Assembly (NCBI GenBank): GCA_963402885.1
Contig: OY727099.1
Coordinates: 12,946,001-13,010,000, forward strand
Length of the DNA: 64,000 nt
Origin: Antedon bifida
Lineage: Eukaryota > Echinodermata > Crinoidea > Comatulida > Antedonidae
Direction: 5' to 3'
Shown here: in pieces, positions 24,401 through 35,000 of the stretch
How the letters are laid out: each line of letters opens with the position of its first letter
Numbering within the stretch: position 1 is the first letter of the stretch
The notes under the pieces: model-generated
Database searches by the model: none
Told to the model about the DNA's origin: nothing
The model's input: only the letters and a program-made list of their open reading frames with translations
Made by a program: the position numbers and the translations under genes

Positions 24401-27400
24401 TCCATGCCAACTAGAGGTGCCATTTATCATGAATTTGGTCGAAGTCATGACATGGAATATTCAACAAACAAATTTAACAAAATTATTCTGTAGGGGGACA
24501 ATATATTATGTTTAAAAAAAGAATACAAGTCAACCAAGTATATACCTGTGTCTGCAACCTGTGTTAATTATTACGTAATACTCTAATTTACATACTGTAC
24601 AAACATTCTACTTTTTTTTATAGTTTACTTGCAATGGTGGAAATACTTTGTTACACTTTACAACATTAATATTGTTCTTCTTTAGATGTTTTAGTGACGT
24701 TTAAAACTTGTAATTAGCAGACAATTATTAGGGTCACTTTCATTCTTCTTTAAAATGTTATAATTTATTGACATTTATAAATCTGTGTAATAAACGAAAA
24801 TGCAAAATAAATGTAAACCATTTTTAGATAAACTACATTAAATTTACAATAAATATGTTCACTGCTATTAAAAAAGAAAAAAACAATGTACAGTAATTAT
24901 GTATGACAATTCCAGAAGGCAAATGCTAATTGTAAATATTACCTGTATAGAGCTGCTAATATTTCTGATATTAGAGAGACCACAGCTATGTGTATGGTAA
25001 ATGGCATAATTCCTTTTAACCATTTAAAGAATGTCACTTCTGTAAAATCTATTTAAAAAAACAGAATAACGTACAGTATGCATTAAAAAAGATCATAGCC
25101 ATTGATAGCTTTCACCAGATAATGTTGCATAAAATATAAATGTATTTTATCGGTCTCATCGAAGTAGACATAATCCATTAACTTTAAAATATATTATTTA
25201 TTTTGTAAAGATATGGAGATAATCTAGCGAGTTATTATTGTAAACATTTTATACAAGTTGGAAGGGCAGATTCCTTGTTACTCTTTGTTTTCAAATGCTA
25301 TTTCAAAAATTCCTAAACTAAATATACAGTATGTAATATTAAACTACATTATATATCTAAATCTAAATAAAACAAAAAGTGTAATATGTACTTACTGATT
25401 CGACTTTCAATTGAGAAATTTGTTGAGTTAATTTTTACATCAAAATAATAAATACTCGCATATAGTATTGCAATATACACAACAGAAGAAACGCATAATG
25501 GTAAAAGCCTGATTAGCTCATTTTTAACTGAAAAAAAAAATGTTTTCAAAAGATGTTTTTTTTTTTGTATGATGATGATGATTATGGATGCTATAAAATG
25601 AATTACTTTTTTATTCGTATATTGTAACACATTGCACAATACGTTGCATCTCTGAATAGTCATCAATATTTTAAACAAAAAACTACAAATGTATTTTTCA
25701 GAAAAATTGCCTACAATGATAACCAATTCATCATGATAATGTCTAATACATGCTTTTCTATAATCAGCATCGCTTTCCAATAGCTGACAGAAAGCATGTC
25801 TATAGTACAAAAAAAAATGTTATCTATTCTATCAACAACAATTTATGTTCACATTTACGATGACTTTGATACAACATAAATATGGCAGAAGAAACATGGA
25901 CATTAATTGAGGTTGTCTTCCAGAGAAAATATGATTGTATTTTGACAAAATAAGATGACAGATTGTCAATTAAAAATACTTTGTCAGTATTACTGTTTTC
26001 ATGATAAAAATGAAGGATGACACAGGTAACCTCCTAAATTTTGAATGAGTTTTCTTAATAGTGTCTAATAGGAATATTCAACCTACTTAAATCAATATTA
26101 CTTTTTTTTAAATACTTCCATATTTCCCCAAATTCACAAGGTCAAGGGGGAAACAGACTTGTACATAATATTATAGTTGTGAATGAAAAAAAGGGAAAAA
26201 TCAATTGAAAAATAACTACACATTTTGGTCTGGATGTAGCATGACCCAGATGTCGATGCATGGGCTGGCCAACTTTATAGAGTTATAATGTCAAACGATT
26301 TGTAAAAAGAGACAACGCCAGACAAGCGAGTACCTATCACTATTCATGATTGTTGTAAGGAATATAAATACTGTACTAGTACCATGACAGGTAACGTTCA
26401 GGAATTAGACGTTCTACTATAATATTAAATATTGGTTCCAAGAGTCTGAATATAATAATATATTCTCTGCAATATATAATTTTATTATTTAAGGGGACAA
26501 TATATTATGTTTAAACAAAGAATACAAGTCAAAGAATATATAGTATATACATGTGTCTTTAACCTGGTTCTGTGTTAATTATTAATAATAATAATACTAT
26601 AATTTACATACATGATGTCATGTACATGCCCTCTGATAGTAAACTGTATAAAATACTCCAACAAAAATTGCTTCAGAAGTAGAAAATTTACGAGATAAAA
26701 TTGGTACCTATCTTTGTCTTCTTATGTTGCTCTTTTGAAAAGAATTTATCATCCAATAGTGAAATAGTTAACACAACAGTCAGAATGTTGAAAAAATTAT
26801 AATTTCCAGTTAGGAAAATTAAAGTCATCAGCTTTATCTGAAACAATATATCAAATAAATATTAAAGCTGACCTGACAGACAAACTACACTATTTTCTAT
26901 AATAGTTAATCATGGTTAAATAATGAATTATTACATTTGTGTTTGAGAAGGGTGGGGGGAGTGGACATACTGTACTGTTTCTATCACAGACTATGGTGAG
27001 AACCACCACAAACTACTTATAACTGTCTATAATACTCCACTGGCATCAATAACAGTTAAGTCAGAGAATCCAATTAAAAACTTTCACTTTAATCAATAAG
27101 GCTCACTTATATTGAACCTGCCTGTTTTTTTTTAATGGAAATTTTATCATAAACCTCAATTTAAAATTTAGAGTGAATAAAATGTTGGTATTCATCTGAT
27201 GGTTCTTCTAATATTAAGGTTTAGTTTCAGTCACTTTAGATCAGTGAATGTTGTGTACAGTATGTAAAAGTAATATAAAATTAAAAACTGGGATGGTGTT
27301 TACATGTGTCACAAGAGTACAGAATTAGATATATACTGTACACAGTACAACTCCATACCTGCATAAGTGCTGCGAAAATTCGAAGGTTTCTTATTGGTGA

Positions 27401-30400
27401 AAAGAACAAAAATGGCAGAACAATCTCAATGACATAGACGGCAGCCGTACTGAGAGCATTGAACCATTGGGGTAAGTGATGCATGTACCAAGCCAAAGGT
27501 GTCGGAATACACTTTAAGAAAAGCAAATATTATTATTATTTTTATTTTTATTAAAAGAACAAAGTTACACTGTCAACTTAAAAATAGTGGAAATAAAAAT
27601 CTGATTGAAAATAAAAAACAGTTGTAATAAACTGAATATATTAAAATGTCTTTTTTTTAACCATTAGGAATACCAGAATTGATAGAAAAACATTGTGTAT
27701 TCCATTTGATATTCAAAATAAATGTTTGTTGAATTTGAACAAGCAAATAGGGCTCATCTAGGAGAATCGAATGTAATAAAAAATGGCATGATTATTTGTA
27801 CCTTACTGTATATCTGGTGAGAGTTTACTTTTATTTTTATTGTACAAGGGTTTGTTTAATATTTTAACAACTCTGTACCTGTGATTCATAATGCCAATCA
27901 AGGGCAGTTAGTCCCCACCAGGTTGGACATTGACTTGTTAATTTCACAACACCAGATGCAAACATCAGTCTGAATAACAGCCATTTCACAAGCCACATTG
28001 TGATAGCATCATGTTGCCTTGGTTTCGGATCCTTCCATTTCAAGATGTTAATAGGTGCAACAATAATTGTCAGGAATCCTGCTTCTAAAAGTAATATATC
28101 CCATTGGAACCACATAAATGTCTGACCAGCCTAAAGAAAAAATCAATATAAAATATTTTAGTTGTCATGTTTGGATGACAGCCTATGAAACCAAACAAAT
28201 CTCCAGTACAAGTTAATAAAAAGAAACTGTGCCATAATATTGAATTTGGGTCTATAATTGTAGTGTAGTGCAAGGCCACGATCTGTTTTACATTCAACTT
28301 TGGAATATTCAAAAAATGGAAAAATAATTTCAACATTAAAAAAAGTATTGTCAAAAAGATGAGAATTCATATTAAAATGCCTCTTTTCACTTCATCTCTT
28401 GTGAGATTGAGGAAATATCTCTTCTTTTCTTTTCAACAGTAAAAATCTACCTACTTATAAATTGTTGAAATAATTATTATTCTAGAACGACTTGCAAAGT
28501 AAATAAATTTCAATTACGAGACGAGTACGAGAATCTGTACCTTGTAAATTGAGTAGTATAAAAACCAGAGGGCAGCAAACATAAAACTGTCTCGCACTAC
28601 TTTTGACACCATACAGATGAATGAACAGAGAACTCCAAGAAGGCAAACAAAATCAAACCCTGTTTGAAAGTTTAAACCAATGCGATAAACAAGCCAGAGT
28701 ATTGTGGGATTCTTATAAAAAGCTTCTTCTGGCGTATCCATTCCTTGAAGTTGGAAAAACTTATTCCTAATTGGTAAAATTCCATCATTGCTGTATAGTC
28801 CTGTGATAAAGAGAAGAACAATTTTAATAATAAGCCAATTTTTTAAATCGAATTTCAATTAAAACATGACCAATAAGGCAATTATTTATCAAAAGCAGAA
28901 GAAAATTTCCCAGATAACTACTCTATTTGCATTATAAACCATATTAAACATACTGTATTAACAGAAGATGCCAACTGTATGTATACAGTTTTAATCCTTC
29001 TTGTGTGGAGACCTCCTTATAAGCTGGATTGTTTTTCCTATTTACTGCAATAAATGGGATTTCTAGATACATACAATTTTTCACCTTGTAATTAGATTTC
29101 TAGTATAATTTACCTCAGCCTCGTGTACTTTTCAGTTCTTGTTCACCCACCGCGGCTTATGTTAGCTAACCAGGTAAGCAGGACTATACAGACTAAACAA
29201 ATCAGAAATGGTGTTGGTAGTCTATGAGTACTGCTTTTACCTAGATTAACTCCCTCCCACCGTCACCTCAGACAGGAGGGAGTGTACCACCATCATCATT
29301 TCTAAAGACTTTAGAAATGATGATGGTGGTACACTCCCACTAGAAGGCACCAAGGTGGACTGTCTCATTATATTAGTTGTCTTCCACTAAATATTTTTAC
29401 TAAAAGGGATAATGTCGGTTGTGAGTGACCAGGAAGTCTTATGCCTATAGTTTTAAGTGCGAAACTACTTAGCGCTGACATGATGTCCTACGGCCATTCA
29501 CTACCCAATGAGATTGAAAAGTATAGCTCTAGTGGCGCACGCACTATACAAAATGGTGGAAGTTGATTTTATCACTACCAAAATTAGACACGATCAATTT
29601 AAAACCCGACCGATATCATCGTACCCCCATAATAGTAATAATTACTCTAGTAGGCTAGCCCAGCTAGTATTATAGTAGGCTGGCCTGGCCTCTACTACTA
29701 GGCCTACTAATTACTGTAGGCCTAGGCCTAATGGTAACCAATCATTTCCGTCGCGATTCAAACCGGTCGCGTTTCACATCAGTCGTGGTGTTATGCATTT
29801 CAGTCGCTGCACCGCTTGACTTCGTATGTAAATTACTTGATAGTATGAGTACTAATACTACAGTATTTATTATGTTTTTCTCATTACAGAACTAATAAAT
29901 ATGAAATACAGCAACATTTTTTAGAAAGAAGAATAATAATTAGTTTGAAATAAATAAATAAATAACCTATATATCGCATTTTCGTCTATTTGTTGCACCG
30001 TGGATGCCTATGGTTTGCAAAAAAAAAATGTTTGTACCTAGGGAGGCCTACATTTTTTTAACCCCTTGAATCATGTCGCGAATATGGTACGACCCTGGAT
30101 GAAAAAGCAAAGAAAAATATACATAAGGCACATTTGGCATGCCATATACGCGACCAATTCGAAACGCAACCGACTTCAAACGCGACCGAAATGATCTGTA
30201 TCCGGCCTAAACTATACTGGCTACTAGTACAGTAGGTAGGCAACAATTAACATTGTCATTAATATTATAATAGTAATACTTAATACTAGGGATAACGATG
30301 CAAAATTAAAAGTTGTTATTTTTTAACCAATTTAAACATTATCTGTTAGTATTTTGTTTCAATATTCCAATAGAGAAAGAATTACGAAAATCTGACTTGT

Positions 30401-31577
30401 AGTTTTCGAAATATAGGGTCTAAAACATCGCCGAAAATGATCGTTTTTGGCCACGAACGTTGTAAACAAATTGCGCCCTCAGTCGACAATTGTATGAACT
30501 ACGCCGTTTTTCGCTAAAATAATTACATATAATTACGCTTTATAGTAATTTATTTTATATATCAACATTGGAAATATCAATAAAATAAGTTATTAAATGT
30601 TTATAAAATATATAAAGTTGTTTATTTAACGGAATTCGTACAAATTCCTTGCTCTAAATTTGTGTAGTAACGATCAGTACAGAGAGACCATGTGACATCG
30701 CGGTACACGCGAGAGAAAACATTCCGCTGTGGGTGATTCGCGTCCACCAATCAAATAGCCAGAATCCAAAATCATTCAACCGTGAGCTCTGCCGATCACG
30801 GGAAATCTTAGTTTTGATTGGCTTACGATGACATCATATCACAAAATGAAGGTTTTGTAGTTGAGCCTCGTGTAATTTTCACAATTTTATTTCAAAAATG
30901 AAATAAATGGACCTTCTTTATGGTATGTGTGATTTTTCTCTAAAAGATTTGAATAATAAAGGCTTCATATCGAGAAAAAACCGTTTTTTTGGCACTTATA
31001 ATAAATATTTCTCAGAGAAAAAAGCACATGGCATGTAGAACTATATTATCTTGGCGTAGGAAGACAAACAAATCCCAGGTCATGAGAGGCTCAACTACAA
31101 AAACAAGGTTGAATAGGGTAAGGTCACTGGACCGTTCGAAGGTTTTTGAGTAAACAATCTACCGCGTATGGTCGTACGCGCTAGACAGTACGATATTTTA
31201 ACCACATTTTTTACATGTTTGGTTGGATGTAATGAAAATAAAAAATAGTTGATCTGATGGAATGATATGTAAATAAATAAATACTCAAAAGAATTATGTT
31301 TACAGTTCAATTATTTTCAGAATAATACTACATAAAAATGTGTTTAGCAATGGACAAATAATCGCGTCAATGACATAGCGCGCATGGTAACGTACGCGGA
31401 GTTGAATCGTGGCAATAACAATGGAGTCAACTCTCGGTAACCCTATTAATACGCCTAGGCCTAGACACATTGAACAAGCTTACCAGGCGCTTGGTGATAA
31501 ATTGAGGCAAATGCCATTAAATATACTAATGACATGCACCACAAGAATGCATCTTTGGTAAAAGAAATGGATAACAT
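12437..31577 (-). CDS. LMF2: Lipase maturation factor 2 (LMF2), complete, 14 exons
   Basis: Exons, 5' to 3' on the minus strand: 31577-31484, 28800-28541, 28130-27879, 27511-27359, 26837-26708, 25527-25396, 25048-24943, 23504-23405, 18925-18740, 18494-18440, 15825-15712, 14673-14583, 13204-13093, 12586-12437. All introns are GT-AG, phases agree, and the total is 644 codons plus stop. The family is a multi-pass ER membrane protein that helps dimeric lipases (lipoprotein and hepatic lipase) fold; vertebrate LMF2 is about 700 residues. Landmarks: GxYxxDGILP spanning exons 1-2; [12 protein letters not shown] near residues 126-137; [17 protein letters not shown] then [15 protein letters not shown] at about 264-270; [16 protein letters not shown] at about 442-457; [12 protein letters not shown] at about 491-502; [21 protein letters not shown] is the LMF2 rather than LMF1 form. 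The ATG at 31577 is the first after an in-frame stop and precedes TKDAFLW and a membrane helix. The last exon supplies a further hydrophobic segment before the stop. Confidence 0.96.
12690..12796. mobile_element. MITE copy (AAGCTCTGTCTACACTATC family), truncated
   Basis: Begins AAGCTATGTCTACACTATAA then AACTAGTTTGAC, followed by AATATGGTAGTGATATGACA and ATATATGGGCACATC. It matches the left and central parts of the full copies at 22955 and 55695 but lacks the right inverted repeat. Lies in LMF2 intron 13. Confidence 0.7.
13411..13955. mobile_element. Non-autonomous element (TAGAACCCCTTAATAAGGGGACA type), copy 1
   Basis: Built from repeats of the kind GAACCCCT..AAGGGGAC: at 13415-13475 (itself a hairpin GAACCCCTTCTTTGGG / CCCAAAGAAGGGGTTC), 13555-13620, 13808-13832 and 13897-13950. 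It ends GGCTTCTACTGTA. Interior ATAATTATGATACTTT..CTG and AGTTTTCATT match, in reverse orientation, the copy at 20577-20965. In LMF2 intron 12; no coding capacity. Confidence 0.7.
16630..16735. repeat. Tandem repeat, about 30-bp unit, four copies
   Basis: Four copies of (T/A)TTGAAATCTACAATAGGCATCTA with variants, inside LMF2 intron 10. Confidence 0.8.
17440..17575 (-). mobile_element. SINE-like dispersed repeat, copy in LMF2 intron
   Basis: On the minus strand it reads GTGTACTTTAAAGAACTTTA, then GGGTTACCCTGGTGTACTAT and ACAGCCACTATTGTGGACAG, then ACAAAAAAGCGCC. The same order of blocks occurs at 20985-21185 and 39690-39905. See the copy at 39690 for the Pol III box argument. Confidence 0.6.
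19357..19521. mobile_element. MITE copy (AAGCTCTGTCTACACTATC family)
   Basis: Full-length, about 165 bp. Left TIR AAGCTCTGTCTACACTATCA, right end GATAGTGTAGACAGAGC. Interior TGTGATGTGCCCATATAT and ACCATATTTGGGAATATCAC. No coding capacity. Confidence 0.85.
20577..20965. mobile_element. Non-autonomous element (TAGAACCCCTTAATAAGGGGACA type), copy 2, inverted
   Basis: Starts CAGTAGAACC, has GTCCCCTTAATAGGGGTTCT at about 20602-20626, an interior that is the reverse complement of the 13720-13775 part of copy 1, and ends with GTCCCCTTAATGTCCCCT and related blocks. It is in opposite orientation to copy 1 within the same gene. Confidence 0.7.
20985..21185 (+). mobile_element. SINE-like dispersed repeat
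   Basis: CTCGTGTGCACTTTAAAGAA then CCTAGTACATCTTTCGAGAC, GAGTAGGGGGTTACCCCGGT and ACAGCCACTG. It ends in an AT-rich tail with CAATTCAATTCAAT direct repeats, as short interspersed elements often do. Antisense to LMF2. Confidence 0.6.
21225..21830. repeat. Tandem/higher-order repeat, 21-bp unit ATGTGCTATCCATTTGAAAGA
   Basis: Many copies of AATGTGCTATCCATTTGAAA, grouped into a higher-order block of about 110 bp that ends GTGCTACCCGATAATCCTTA and TAGAATAATGTACAGTAC and then restarts with TATATCCATTTGATTGTGC. Blocks restart near 21364, 21447 and 21558. The open frame at 21572-21847 only reflects the unit being a multiple of three. Confidence 0.9.
22562..22609. repeat. Perfect direct duplication of 23 bp
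   Basis: AAGGTCGTCACAGCTCCAGT plus TAC occurs twice in immediate succession. Non-coding, in LMF2 intron 8. Confidence 0.85.
22955..23116. mobile_element. MITE copy (AAGCTCTGTCTACACTATC family)
   Basis: AAGCTCTGTCTACACAATCA then AACTAGTTTGAC at the left, TTTGATAGTGTAGACAGAGC at the right. The interior has a short tandem AAATATGGTAGTGATA duplication. About 160 bp, no coding capacity. Confidence 0.85.
29160..29360. repeat. Foldback segment with long perfect hairpin, DIRS-terminus-like
   Basis: 29278-29307 and 29309-29338 are perfect reverse complements (30-nt arms, single A between). To the left, GTTGGTAGTCTATGAGTACT with GCTTTTACCTAGATTAA resembles the end of the DIRS element at 42.66 kb (GTTGGTAGTCTATGAGGGCT, GCTTACCTGGATAAA). 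Interpreted as a solo terminal or non-autonomous relative of that element. Confidence 0.7.
30853..31101. mobile_element. Short element with 17-bp terminal inverted repeats
   Basis: TTTTGTAGTTGAGCCTC at 30853-30869 is perfectly reverse-complementary to 31085-31101. About 215 bp of non-coding DNA lies between. MITE-like by structure only. Confidence 0.55.
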
Positions 31578-32006
31578 ATTTAACTTTTAAACATGCAAAT
31601 GAAAAGCCAATATAAAACACAACGTGTACAATGCCGGCGATGATTTTGTGCATGCAGATCAGAAATAACAACAATGAAGAGAGCCACCAACGGTGATGTA
31701 TACGGGGTGCACTTTGGGAAAAAATTATTTCAAAACAGGTCGCGTTTGCCTTTTAGCGCATTGCCCAGAGCCAATTATATGCATGACTCTCGCATTGCCC
31801 AGAGCCATATATATGGCTCTGGCATTGCCGCAACGCTAACGCCCTCTCTAGACTTATTATTGACTAACTTTTTACTGTTTTTGTTTACGAACCATGAGTT
31901 TCTCAGACTAACTGTAAAGTCTGTAGGCGTAAAAAGTACATAATCAACAACTTGTGAAGTTATAGTACTGTAGTACAGTAGAGTTACGTACGTTGTGAAG
32001 TTCAAC
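31578..32006. promoter_or_regulatory. Divergent promoter region between LMF2 and the Kazal gene
   Basis: 429 bp separate the LMF2 start codon (minus, 31577) from the start codon of the secreted inhibitor gene (plus, 32007). The segment holds a direct repeat GCATTGCCCAGAGCCA (31759 and 31793) and a perfect 24-bp palindrome at 31799-31822. No TATA box is obvious on either side. Shared or bidirectional regulation is inference from spacing. Confidence 0.55.
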
Positions 32007-35000
32007 ATGCTCGCCTTATCCACCCTTGTGGGACTGTGTCTCCTTAGTGTATGTGCTGCTCAACAACAGGGTAGGTGATGGTTTAATCAGTTATATAGGC
32101 ATTAATTATTAGTATTTAATCCCAGATGTCAGTCAACATTTTTAGCTTTATTTACAGTTTATTTTGTTATTTCAATTTTGATCTGTATGTTTTCATTTTA
32201 TGTGATGCCGCATTGTCACCTGTTGCATGCTCTTGATTTTACGGAACATCGTCCTCTTTCTAGACATATATTATGTATTTTTATATTCACAATATTTGTT
32301 TCTTGTGAATTAGGCCTAGTTTCAAAATTAAAGCCTAGTATTATCATTTTGAAGCAAAACAGGTAAGGTGATGTTTTCTACAAACAATTTAGTGATTTGG
32401 ATATCGTATATAATTTATAATAAATAGTGTTATATTATAAAATCAGATTCATTTGTGTTCATATATCGTAAGAAAACTATTTTTATTTTATCCATATATT
32501 ATGCGCATGCATTTCATGATATGAATGTTAACAAGACCCGTACACACTATTAATTCACAAAAACGATAACTGGTGTTAATTAATAAGACGATATAGGCCT
32601 ATACACTGCGGGGTTTGTTTTTTCTAAATAACTGAATTTTGTACAAATCTTTAATATGTGTTAGTATTATAATTTTAATTTTTTTTTTTTTAATAAAATT
32701 CAATAAATATTGTAAATAGCATGTGATTGGGGCGCGCCTTATTGTAATTAGTCAGTACAGTTTATTGTGCTAATCTATTATACATTTACGTAAGGGCAAA
32801 ATTCGGTAAATCGCGCGTTACTTCTAGAATGTTTACTCGATGGTGTATAAAGTTGATTCGCACTTTCGGTACTTAGTTTAACCACCTGATGTAACCCTGT
32901 TTACTAATTATATTGAGCTAGATAATTAGTTATTGACAATTAAAACGAATTTAGGTTCAACGATTTTCCCCAAATAGGGGCGTTTTCTGATGGTGGTATA
33001 CACTGTCTAATGGATTTCCATCTTGAAAAATACCCGCACACAATAATACGAGGATGAATTCGCATTTACCTATCTCCTTCTACGATAATTGTTTTTAATA
33101 GCTGAAAACCAGTTGAACAGCTCGAGTACAGCATCATAGTGTTGAAGACAGGTAGGGTCGACGTAGGTATGGGTCCTTGGGAATAAACTTAACACCTTTA
33201 GATAGTATTATTGCAATACTTTGACAATACTGTAAATACGTATTAACTATTTTTGGTCGCCATTTGAATTGCAAATGTCTTACTGTGAGTGTGTGTACTG
33301 TTAGATATAATTATAGGCCTAAACACATATACAAATAAACTGTATTACTGTGAGTGTGGGTAGGCCCTACTGTTGGATATATAAACTCATGATAGGCCTA
33401 TACAAATAAACTGTATTACAGACAGTTGATTCTCAACATTTGTATTAATACAAAAATATAAACGTCGCAGTGGTGTATCGTTAGGCCTACATGTACTATA
33501 CTATTTCAATCGACTATGACAGTGACAGTTTTCCCCATCCCTCAACCATAATGTTATATACAAAACACAAATTGGGTTTGTTTATATAAGTCCAAATCAA
33601 AAATTTGTACTCAATTTGTGACTTTCGGAAGTAATTCCCAGGGTGCTAATTTTAGTAGTTGCCTACATAATTAATCGTCGTGTCTATTTATTCCTTTCTG
33701 TAAACACGTACATACAAAAAAATCTGTTTTTAGTGGCGTGCGACTCTACAGATCACTATGTCGGTCGGTTGGTCGGTCGGTCGGTCGGTTGGTCGGTTAA
33801 CACTAACTCAAATTTGAGAGCACGCCACTGCAGCCATCTATATGGCATTGTTTTACGCTGAAATTACTGTGTATTCGAGAACCATCTGTGAGCACGACCT
33901 AGATGGTACGCGATCGAAGCGAGCGTACAATCTAGTTATACGTAATTATGTTATTTCCCATGGAAAGAAATTGAATTGAAAAGCCTACCGGTATTCTATT
34001 AAATATTACAATAATAATGTAGACCTACAGCGATTTCATCCAAAACGTCCGTACATTCCATATGGGATCATTCGTTGACGGACTTCTGTTTTCTATTAAT
34101 TTTTTTTAATAATGATGATCAAGAAGCAACAGAGGCCTCTTTGAAACAATTACAACAAGGAATCTATCGAAACTTGACATTGCATTTCAATACATAGCGT
34201 GAATACATTGTAGTTCACCTGTTACAAAATGAGAGCAGACCTAATCGACAATGATAAACACAATGTCTGTGACTATGTATACTGTAAGTTAATTAATAGA
34301 TAACTACGCAGAGACAAATTACAGATATATAAATGCATTAAAAAAAACATAGGAGTTGAGTTACGCGAAACGTCAAAAGTAAAGCAACGGCGGTAGAAAT
34401 TATTAGCCAGAACAAATTGAATAAAAAAAATTAGTAGGCCTAGACGTGATATCGTGTTATTATAAACGACTCAAATACAAGTGAATTAAATTCAATACCG
34501 TAGTGAATATTCGGAAGTTACTAATTAACAAACCTGTTGTTCACAGGCCATACTAAACATAAAATCATCATCATTTTCAGTCACAGAAATTAAGACTATA
34601 AACAACTTCACTATGAGTGACTTGCCACCGTGTGTTTTTAGGAAAGAGAAAGGAACAGAGTAGGCCTAGGCCTAATATGGAACATGTTCGAACAGCATCA
34701 CGTGTGTGAAACACGCATTCAATTATTTTAACAGCGTTAAGAATGTTTTCCTTACTGAATAAGAAAACATTCTTAATCCGTATCACCAGATAATTAGTCA
34801 ATTGCAAAAAATCAATATAAATGCTAAAAACATCCATATATATTATTGCTTCATGTAACCAAAACATTCATGTTTTGTAAAAAAACATACCGGTATTCAT
34901 TATAAATGATTAACAGTTCATTCATTTTATTTGGTTTGCTAAAAAACATTAGCTTTTATATTTCCTGTTTGTAAGTGAATTATTAAAATATTATTAATAT

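Larger units (their letters stand above)
28801..31483. other. LMF2 intron 1
   Basis: Non-coding. Holds a DIRS-terminus-like foldback with a 61-bp hairpin (29160-29360), an AGGCCT-rich patch near 29640-29735 and a TIR element at 30853-31101. No exon-like frame seen between 28801 and 31483. Confidence 0.6.

Noticed and set aside
25531..25810. Extension of the frame around LMF2 exon 6
   Set aside because: Only 25396-25527 is exonic by splice sites and phase; the rest is intron read-through.
27281..28370. Read-through portions and alternative frames of LMF2 exons 3-4
   Set aside because: They extend past GT donors into introns or are out of frame; exon limits are set by GT-AG and phase.
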